Origin: Pirellulales bacterium
GTDB lineage: Bacteria; Planctomycetota; Planctomycetia; Pirellulales; JALHPA01
Assembly: GCA_022842745.1 (NCBI GenBank)
Contig: JALHPA010000233.1
Coordinates: forward strand, 1-5,745
DNA: 5,745 nucleotides
Reading direction: 5' to 3'
The position numbers and the translations under genes were made by a program. The notes under the pieces are model-generated. The model had not been told where the DNA came from. It saw only the letters and a list, made by a program, of their open reading frames with translations, and searched no databases. Positions 1-4,162 of this stretch are shown here, piece by piece (the stretch's first letter is position 1; each line of letters begins with the position of its first letter).

Positions 1-167
1 CTCAAAATCGTCGGCTTTCCCTTCAAATCGCCCGGCTTGATCGCCTTCAACGCCCCCCCCTCAAACGCATGCAGCGTAAAGTCCGGCGCAGGCTTCCCCA
101 CCTGCACCGCTTCCCCAGCCAAAGTCAGCGGATTCCCCTTAAAAGTAACGGCGCCAGTCCGGGCCAT
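1..167 (-). CDS. tpx: Thiol peroxidase (Tpx-type peroxiredoxin), N-terminal part
   Basis: This is the start of an atypical 2-Cys peroxiredoxin, a cytoplasmic enzyme that reduces hydrogen peroxide and alkyl hydroperoxides with thioredoxin as donor. The 55 visible residues begin MARTGAVTFKGNPLTLAGEA and continue into VGKPAPDFTL and LKGKPTIL. The VTFxGNPxTL opening followed by GxxAPDFTL is the characteristic Tpx N-terminus (E. coli Tpx starts MSQTVHFQGNPVTV). The peroxidatic Cys, expected near residue 60, lies beyond the left edge, so catalytic competence cannot be judged. ATG at 167 is preferred over the in-frame ATG at 173 because AAAGG (180-176) sits 8 bases before 167 but only 2 before 173. 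An 8-C run on the plus strand at 53-60 falls inside the gene (Glu-Gly-Gly-Ala codons). Family identity is confident; the gene is partial because of the window edge. Confidence 0.88.
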   Translation of the reverse strand, partial: MARTGAVTFKGNPLTLAGEAVQVGKPAPDFTLHAFEGGALKAIKPGDLKGKPTIL

Positions 168-281
168 AGTCATCGCCTTTCGTATCAAGAGAATGCTCTC
201 GTTCCCATAAACCAACACGCAACAGTATCTCCACCCTCCCGCCCAAGGAAAAGGGGGCCACGCTGGCGGATTTGGCCCGTT
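168..281. other. Gap between the PIN remnant and tpx
   Basis: Nothing coding is supported here apart from the ribosome site of tpx at 176-180. The minus-strand frame remains open but its sequence (Pro- and Trp-rich) matches no family. I see no consensus promoter; a short hairpin AGAG/CTCT lies near 188-199. Confidence 0.4.
176..180 (-). promoter_or_regulatory. Ribosome binding site deciding the tpx start
   Basis: AAAGG on the minus strand lies 8 bases upstream of ATG 167. The alternative ATG six bases earlier, at 173, would leave only a 2-base spacer, so 167 is the better start. Confidence 0.5.
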
Positions 282-494
282 TGCCGCGACGTGCAAGACG
301 TCAACGGCGGACGAGCCAAACCGTTCGGCTTCGACCTGCGTCTGGGGACACCATCGACTTTGAGGACCATACATGCGCTCGGCGGATTGGAAGAACGTAC
401 GATAGAAATCCGCCTTTTCGCGCTTATGGGCCGGGTGGTTCTGTCTGGCCACTGCAAATTCGGGGATTGCCGATCCTGAAACGGCTCTTGGCAT
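282..494 (-). pseudogene. Remnant of a PIN-domain (VapC-like) protein, C-terminal half
   Basis: No complete gene is present, but the minus-strand frame starting after the PhyH stop codon encodes a recognisable fragment. HPAHKREKADFYRTFF is followed, after a degenerate stretch, by EAERFGSSAVDVLHVAA. In PIN-domain endoribonucleases of the VapC type the second half of the domain typically reads roughly KRxAExxFYxxFF, then EAxxxGLSAxDALHVAAA. The Asp of DVLH (codon at 302-300) would be a conserved metal-binding acid. The N-terminal half with the first catalytic Asp is absent because the PhyH gene ends just upstream at 504. After HVAA the reading (NGPNPPAWPPFPWAGG) no longer resembles a PIN domain, suggesting decay or a frameshift near 282. 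The frame stays open into tpx, but the canonical Tpx start and its ribosome site argue against a fusion. Family assignment is from memory of the motif, without a search. Confidence 0.45.
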
Positions 495-503
495 GCCGCC
501 CTG

Positions 504-1172
504 TCAAACCGCGACTAGCCAGCTTAGGCCGTAGGGTAATTGGGAAGGGCCGAAAAGGAAGTGAAGTACGCGGCGTTGGCTCTCCCCTGTGGATTTTGAA
601 GATGCATGGAGAAGGAGCGGCCGCATGGCCAAAACGTCGCCCGGTTCGGCCAGGCAGAGCACTTCCGCCAACCGAGCCTCGACCGCCTGGGACGGGGGGA
701 TGATCCCATCGAGATGTGAACCGGGGACAACGCGAAGCGGACCATCTTCCAGGCGGCAAGGGTCAAGATGGACGCGGAGAGCGATGAGCTGCTCCAGCAA
801 TTGGGGTGGGGGCTGGACGTACTGAATGCCCTCCTTGACAGACCACCCCCGCAGGTCGGGATGATGGCAACGCTGGGCGACGGGAATAGCAGTATCTTGA
901 TGGACGGCGACCAACCAGTTGACTTCGGCGGACTTGAGGAAATAGGTGCATTGCACGGCGACATGCGAGGCCGGCAGCAGCGGCGACAGCGACGGATGCT
1001 GCCGGATGCGATCGGCGAGCTCGGCGCACCAGGGTTGGTGCAGCAAGCAGCGTGTGCCTGCGCGTGCGCAGGCGAGGTCAGAGACGTGGCGCGTTAGACG
1101 TTGGCATTCAGCGGGGGACAGGACCGCAGGAAAGAGGGCGAAGCCGGAACTGGCGAACTGCTCATTGGACAT
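504..1172 (-). CDS. Phytanoyl-CoA dioxygenase (PhyH) family Fe(II)/2-oxoglutarate oxygenase
   Basis: The 222-residue product belongs to the PhyH branch of cupin-fold oxygenases, which couple decarboxylation of 2-oxoglutarate to hydroxylation of a small molecule; the substrate cannot be told from sequence. It starts MSNEQFASSGFALFPAVLS, the usual N-terminal helix followed by a GF strand. The iron triad is visible: His91 and Asp93 in VHQDTAIP, and His189 in LLLHASS. Arg200 or Arg201, about 11 residues after the distal His, is the expected 2-oxoglutarate anchor. The core motifs LEDGPLRVVPGSH (residues 141-153) and PGDVLAMRP (177-185) are intact, and the short length is normal for the compact bacterial subfamily, so it looks functional. 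There is no Shine-Dalgarno sequence before ATG 1172; the leader is pyrimidine-rich (CTCTCCTCCC). The gene lies downstream of the short winged-helix-like gene, possibly in the same transcript. Confidence 0.85.
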   Translation of the reverse strand: MSNEQFASSGFALFPAVLSPAECQRLTRHVSDLACARAGTRCLLHQPWCAELADRIRQHPSLSPLLPASHVAVQCTYFLKSAEVNWLVAVHQDTAIPVAQRCHHPDLRGWSVKEGIQYVQPPPQLLEQLIALRVHLDPCRLEDGPLRVVPGSHLDGIIPPSQAVEARLAEVLCLAEPGDVLAMRPLLLHASSKSTGESQRRVLHFLFGPSQLPYGLSWLVAV

Positions 1173-1255
1173 GGGAGGAGAGCGCGAGACCGGGAGGCGC
1201 CCCGTGTAATGACATGCGGACAGGTGTCAGCCTTGGGGAATGGATCGCCACGGTT

Positions 1256-1402
1256 TCAATCGGTTCCATGGCCGGTGTTTTGCTTCAAGCTTGCGTCCAG
1301 TTCAAGGATCCGTCGAACAAGTTCCGAGTAACGCAGCCGTTCGGGGATTTTTCCAAGCAATTCGAAAGCCTTTTCGGTAATGCGTTCCCGAATCGTTGCC
1401 AT
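1256..1402 (-). CDS. Short winged-helix-like DNA-binding protein, probably frameshifted
   Basis: This 48-codon reading frame starts MATIRERITEKAFELLGKIP and continues ERLRYSELVRRI and KQNTGHGTD before TGA. The pattern (two amphipathic helices, LRYSELVRxI, then NTxHGT) resembles the small winged-helix domains, HARE-HTH-like in layout, found at the N-terminus of some restriction-associated and hypothetical proteins. In those the motif commonly runs NTxHGTxW and the domain continues another 30 or so residues. Here it stops right after HGT. Dropping one base near 1261 gives HGTI and keeps the frame open for about 32 codons to a TGA at 1164-1162, overlapping the PhyH start. The start at 1402 is supported by GGAAGG at 1416-1411, 8 bases upstream. 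It may be a decayed gene, a truncated domain or a sequencing frameshift. Reality of the start is fairly good; the family assignment is tentative. Confidence 0.5.
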   Translation of the reverse strand: MATIRERITEKAFELLGKIPERLRYSELVRRILELDASLKQNTGHGTD

Positions 1403-1410
1403 GAAGTGGA

Positions 1411-1416
1411 CCTTCC
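1411..1416 (-). promoter_or_regulatory. Ribosome binding site of the winged-helix-like gene
   Basis: GGAAGG on the minus strand stands 8 bases before ATG 1402. It selects this ATG over in-frame ATGs further upstream (for example 1552), whose extra residues are low-complexity and Arg/Pro-rich. Confidence 0.5.
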
Positions 1417-1554
1417 AAAATGAACAAGTCAGTTTGAATCGCCGAGCGGCCAAGGTGCGGGATGGCGGAGCCATCGTGATCGGAGTATCTTGCCGCCCGC
1501 CCCTCCGACCCGGTGATGGCCCCGCGCGCCCTCTCTGTGCCCCGAAAATCATAC

Positions 1555-1574
1555 ACGACGCGCGTTCGGGTCGT
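1555..1574. promoter_or_regulatory. Candidate operator dyad upstream of the sigma-54 promoter
   Basis: ACGAC at 1555-1559 and GTCGT at 1570-1574 form an inverted repeat with a 10-base centre. It lies about 190 bases upstream of the predicted transcription start, within reach of a sigma-54 enhancer-binding protein. Arms this short arise often by chance in GC-rich DNA, so this is only a candidate. Confidence 0.2.
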
Positions 1575-1727
1575 CAGGCGTTTGGTGCCCTGCTGAATCG
1601 ACAGCTGAGCGATTTCGCCCGCACCAGACATCGATCGCACACCACCCCCTTGCCAAACATCCTCGAATCGTAGGGGTGAACAGCTTGTCGCGTCTGGTTC
1701 TGCGCAACCGCTGTGAGGGCAGCCGCA

Positions 1728-1744
1728 TTGGCACTGATCTTGCT
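1728..1744 (+). promoter_or_regulatory. Sigma-54 (RpoN) promoter of the PEP-CTERM gene
   Basis: TTGGCACTGATCTTGCT matches the -24/-12 consensus YTGGCACGRNNNTTGCW at every defined position except one (T for G after GGCAC). The invariant GG (1730-1731) and GC (1742-1743) are separated by exactly 10 bases, as sigma-54 requires. Transcription is predicted to begin near 1755, leaving a leader of about 97 bases before ATG 1852. Such a promoter needs an AAA+ enhancer-binding protein; in exosortase/PEP-CTERM organisms the PrsK-PrsR pair together with RpoN is known to control some PEP-CTERM genes, so the location makes biological sense. Confidence 0.7.
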
Positions 1745-1839
1745 GATTCTGACTTGCGCAGCCGAGTTACCGGTGCAAAGGGGAGTCTCCGCCACTCTGT
1801 AAGGGTGTTCGATTTGGGTAGCCCGTTGACGCAATCCTC

Positions 1840-1844
1840 AGGAG
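1840..1844 (+). promoter_or_regulatory. Ribosome binding site of the PEP-CTERM gene
   Basis: AGGAG lies 7 bases before ATG 1852, an optimal spacing. The signal peptide begins immediately at that ATG, which confirms the start. Confidence 0.75.
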
Positions 1845-1851
1845 CACAGCC

Positions 1852-3147
1852 ATGAGAAGCCACACGATTGCCACGATGATTGGCTTGCTGTTGGCGCTGG
1901 GTAGCCGATTATCCGCCGGAACCATTTCTTTCACCGATGACACGTTTGCCAATGCCAACTGGCAGGTGTCGAAACTCTTAAAATACGGGACGGGAGGGTC
2001 GGTCACCGGCACTCAGGCGTTGACTGGAGGCAATCCGGGCGCCTTTCGCGACGTTGTCGACATCGCCGAGTACAACCCGCAAGGAAGATCGGCGGTGCTG
2101 GGATTCCATGAGCGACTGGGGGCTACATATAACCCGGCTACGGCGGGGCCCATCACTTCGCTCGGCTACACCTACGATTTTCGTAACATTGATACGTTTG
2201 GGGGGGGACAGGCTGCCGCCATCGCGCTCGTCCAAGGCGACAAGATCTATCAGGCGCAGATGGCCGGGACCGGGACGGTGTCTGGGTGGAACTCGCGGTC
2301 GGGACTTGGTCTGACTGTCAATGACTTTCAACAGGCAATTGTCACCAGCACGATTACCGTGGATCCAAATTCCCATCCGGATTTTGGTTCGACAGGCTCG
2401 GAGATTCGATTCGGGTTTGTGACCCGAAACGCATCGATTAATAACCGGGATTACCTGCGTGTGGGCTATGACAATTGGAGCTTTACGCTACATACGACCA
2501 CGGTGCAACCGGTAACTTTGGACGACTTGCTGCAGGGAGAGCAAATCGTGGTAGGAGATAAGCGGTTTTCTGGGTTTGCAAACTACACACAGTCTGGCGA
2601 TCTGGACATTCCCCCCAGCGCAATCGAGGTCTTCCCCATCATCGCGGGAGGGGAAACGGGACTGCGATTTCAGCCGCCCACCGGCTGGGAATTAAACGGT
2701 GCGAATCGAGTTTACAATGTCGGCTTTGATTTCCTTGTATCACAGATCGACAATTTACCATTGATCACCGATAGCACGCTGGAAATCACCGGCAATCATG
2801 TCGGCGGTGGGGAAGCGCGCTTGCTCGAAGGCGTCACCGACGCCCATACGCTGGCAACGCTTGCAAACAAAGACGTCTACATCAACATCGCGAACAGCGG
2901 TATTGACAATCTGATCGATCATCAGGTGTTTCCCGGGCCGAAGGCGGCGATCCGAGTCAGCAAAGGCTTGGTACTTCAGACGCGAGACGGTCAGCTCGAC
3001 AACATTCTGGTCACCCACATCGATCAGACGTTTTCCCAGGTACCGGAACCAAGCGCATTCGCATTGCTGGTAATCGGTATCACAATCGCCGCCAGCGTGG
3101 TTCGACATGCGGGCCGCAATAAGCGCGCCGGAAATTCGCCTGTCTAA
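1852..3147 (+). CDS. Secreted PEP-CTERM sorting-domain protein
   Basis: This 431-residue protein is exported and then processed by an exosortase. Residues 1-22 form a signal peptide (Arg2 and His4, hydrophobic stretch about 7-16, likely cleavage after LSA). The C-terminus carries the complete PEP-CTERM signal: VPEPS at 397-401, a single membrane segment about 402-418 (FALLVIGITIAASVV), then the basic cluster RHAGRNKR. Between them are two apparent beta-rich domains: residues 23-216, ending DNWSFTLH, and residues 222-395, opening LDDLLQGEQIVVGDKRFSGF, a pattern (GDKxFSxF) I recognise as recurrent in PEP-CTERM proteins. The mature protein is acidic to neutral and contains no Cys, usual for a surface or matrix protein. 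No catalytic motif is seen, so the function is unknown; an envelope or extracellular-matrix role is inferred. No exosortase gene lies in the window. An 8-G run at 2200-2207 sits in the coding region. Convergent with the gene ending at 3284. Confidence 0.85.
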   Translation: MRSHTIATMIGLLLALGSRLSAGTISFTDDTFANANWQVSKLLKYGTGGSVTGTQALTGGNPGAFRDVVDIAEYNPQGRSAVLGFHERLGATYNPATAGPITSLGYTYDFRNIDTFGGGQAAAIALVQGDKIYQAQMAGTGTVSGWNSRSGLGLTVNDFQQAIVTSTITVDPNSHPDFGSTGSEIRFGFVTRNASINNRDYLRVGYDNWSFTLHTTTVQPVTLDDLLQGEQIVVGDKRFSGFANYTQSGDLDIPPSAIEVFPIIAGGETGLRFQPPTGWELNGANRVYNVGFDFLVSQIDNLPLITDSTLEITGNHVGGGEARLLEGVTDAHTLATLANKDVYINIANSGIDNLIDHQVFPGPKAAIRVSKGLVLQTRDGQLDNILVTHIDQTFSQVPEPSAFALLVIGITIAASVVRHAGRNKRAGNSPV

Positions 3148-3160
3148 ATGTTTGCCGGCG
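3126..3160 (+). other. Inverted repeat spanning the PEP-CTERM stop codon
   Basis: CGCCGG (3126-3131) and CCGGCG (3155-3160) are perfect 6-base arms around a 23-base loop that contains the TAA at 3145-3147. No T-tract follows, so it is not a convincing intrinsic terminator; it could be a weak 3' structure or chance. The remaining 136 bases up to the convergent gene contain no clear terminator. Confidence 0.2.
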
Positions 3161-3283
3161 AGCCATGTCCATACGGGCAGGCGATAAGGACCGGACTGAT
3201 CGGGCTGCGAAATACGGGTCTTTTGGAGGAGTTATTCTACACGAGTGGAACACGTGGGGCTTTTCGCCGTTTGACGGAGAAGC

Positions 3284-3931
3284 TCAACCGAGGTCGGGAG
3301 GAGGGGCGGGGTATAGGCGGGGGATCAAGTGCTCTAGCAGGCCGACTTCTTCGATGTTGTGGGTTAGCCAGGCTGTGCCTTTGTCGTCGGGGAAGATGCG
3401 GGGGCGGATGAGGCGGTTGAAGACGCCGGCCAGGGGGCCGGAGGCGGGGCCGACGAGCATGCGAGAGAAATAGGTGGCGCCGTCGGCGGCGCTGCCAAAG
3501 AAGTGCTCGAGGCGGAAGATTTCGACGCCGAGAACGCGCTTGACGAGGGAGATGCCGGTTTCGTCGAGGCGCTCGACAAACTCGACGGAGTCGACCTGGT
3601 TGCGGGGGTCGGCGGCAAAGGCTTCGACGATGCGAAAGTACGCACCTTGACCGGCGGCGCCGTTGGGGGCCGGGCGGGCCAGCTCCCAGTGGATATGGTC
3701 GCGGGGATGCCAGAGCAGGTAGCGCGAGTACACAGCCCCTTCGTACTCGAACGTGCCGCCGATATTCTCGAACCACCAACGGAGCATGCGGGGAGTGAGG
3801 CCGCGGAGATGCTCGTGCTGGATGGTCAATTCAAGCTGGCCATTGGGGAGCGTGGCCTGGGTAGTGACGGCGGAACTGTGGGGTTTTAAGGGGCCAAGGG
3901 AGGGACGCTGTGGGGGGAGGGGAAGGCGCAT
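3284..3931 (-). CDS. DAPG hydrolase (PhlG)-like zinc hydrolase family protein
   Basis: The 215-residue product resembles the PhlG fold, whose founding member cleaves a carbon-carbon bond in 2,4-diacetylphloroglucinol using a zinc-bound water in a START/Bet v1-like cavity. Family signatures are TPRMLRWWFENIGGTFEY (residues 46-63), YLLWHPRDHIHWEL (71-84), RIVEAF (100-105), VERLDETGISLV (119-130), IFRLEHFF (138-145), FNRLIRPRIFPD (171-182) and AWLTHNIEEVG (187-197). Likely metal ligands are His75 or His79, Glu103, His191 and Glu195; the HxxxE of HNIEE matches the H270/E274 pair of PhlG. An upstream ATG at 4159 would add 76 low-complexity residues, so ATG 3931 (MRLPLPPQRPSLGPLKP) is chosen. No Shine-Dalgarno sequence precedes it. 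No phl biosynthesis gene lies nearby, so the true substrate is unlikely to be known DAPG; the family assignment is good, the reaction inferred. Confidence 0.72.
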   Translation of the reverse strand: MRLPLPPQRPSLGPLKPHSSAVTTQATLPNGQLELTIQHEHLRGLTPRMLRWWFENIGGTFEYEGAVYSRYLLWHPRDHIHWELARPAPNGAAGQGAYFRIVEAFAADPRNQVDSVEFVERLDETGISLVKRVLGVEIFRLEHFFGSAADGATYFSRMLVGPASGPLAGVFNRLIRPRIFPDDKGTAWLTHNIEEVGLLEHLIPRLYPAPPPDLG

Positions 3932-3990
3932 GGGGGACGAGGAAAGTGACGCTGAAAACCGCCGCGGAGGAGAGGGACGACCGCAGGGAC

Positions 3991-4011
3991 GGCAGCTTTC
4001 AATAAGCCGCC
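3991..4011. other. Hairpin in the leader of the PhlG-like gene
   Basis: GGC-A-GCTT / AAGC-C-GCC form a 7-bp stem with one A/C mismatch and a 5-base loop (3999-4003), about 60 bases upstream of ATG 3931. It lacks a following T-tract on the minus strand. Role unknown. Confidence 0.25.
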
Positions 4012-4022
4012 AGCCCTTGGTA

Positions 4023-4051
4023 ACTGTGGCGGCCGCGGGGAGCGGTGTCAA
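4023..4051 (-). promoter_or_regulatory. Possible sigma-70-type promoter of the PhlG-like gene
   Basis: A perfect -35 TTGACA lies at 4051-4046 on the minus strand, directly after an A-tract (4059-4053) that could act as an UP element. At 17 bases spacing the -10 hexamer is CACAGT, matching only three of six consensus positions, and the spacer is very GC-rich. It points at ATG 3931, about 115 bases away. Confidence 0.3.
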
Positions 4052-4087
4052 GTTTTTTTGCGCTCGGACCAGGGCGGAGGGAATCGG

Positions 4088-4137
4088 GGCGACAAGAACG
4101 GTTTCCCCGCGGGAGAGGCGGGAAACGTGGCGACAAG
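4088..4137. repeat. 9-base direct repeats flanking the hairpin
   Basis: GGCGACAAG occurs at 4088-4096 and again at 4129-4137, on either side of the 4101-4126 hairpin. Both copies are exact. No open frame or terminal inverted repeat of an insertion element lies between them. Confidence 0.3.
4101..4126 (-). terminator. Hairpin downstream of the beta-helix gene, possible terminator
   Basis: On the plus strand GTTTCCCCGC (4101-4110) pairs with GCGGGAAAC (4118-4126), giving a 9-bp stem with one bulged C and a 7-base loop, 37 bases after the stop codon of the leftward gene. On the minus strand the stem is followed by CGTTCTTGTC, only partly T-rich, so termination is plausible but weak. Confidence 0.35.
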
Positions 4138-4162
4138 CAGCGGGTCGCCGGAAGAGCACGCG

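Larger units (their letters stand above)
1403..1851. other. Intergenic region between divergent genes
   Basis: No convincing gene is seen on either strand in these 449 bases; the open frames present are Arg-rich and match no family I recognise. The region holds the ribosome site of the leftward gene, a perfect 6-bp hairpin GATGGC/GCCATC at 1461-1475 with a 3-base loop, a spaced dyad ACGAC/GTCGT at 1555-1574, and the sigma-54 promoter at 1728-1744 with a leader of about 97 bases before the rightward gene. Confidence 0.6.

Noticed and set aside
1..503. A continuous open minus-strand frame from the PhyH stop through the PIN-like stretch into tpx, suggesting a PIN-Tpx fusion.
   Set aside because: Tpx begins with its canonical N-terminus at 167 with a well-spaced ribosome site, and the intervening residues are Pro/Trp-rich and unlike either family; stop-free frames of this size occur by chance in GC-rich DNA.
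504..506. In-frame TGA between PhyH and downstream open frame as a recoded (selenocysteine or readthrough) codon.
   Set aside because: PhyH ends with the usual short family C-terminus (FGPSQLPYGLSWLVAV) and nothing resembling a recoding element follows.
1461..1475. Perfect 6-bp hairpin GATGGC/GCCATC as a terminator.
   Set aside because: The loop has only 3 bases, there is no T-tract on either strand, and no gene ends nearby.
1549..1863. 104-codon minus-strand frame across the sigma-54 promoter and the PEP-CTERM start.
   Set aside because: No recognisable motif, no ribosome site, Arg-rich composition, and it overlaps the promoter and start of a confident gene.
3148..3411. Plus-strand frame starting immediately after the PEP-CTERM stop.
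   Set aside because: No ribosome site, a Gly/Arg-rich tail, and half of it is antisense to the PhlG-like gene.
3237..3779. 180-codon minus-strand frame overlapping the PhlG-like gene.
   Set aside because: Extremely Arg/Pro-rich translation, typical of an off-frame reading of a GC-rich gene that has clear motifs in another frame.
3932..4159. 76-residue N-terminal extension of the PhlG-like protein from ATG 4159.
   Set aside because: The extension is low-complexity, Arg/Pro/Ser-rich, and overlaps the hairpins and possible promoter; the family-like sequence begins at MRLPLPPQRP.
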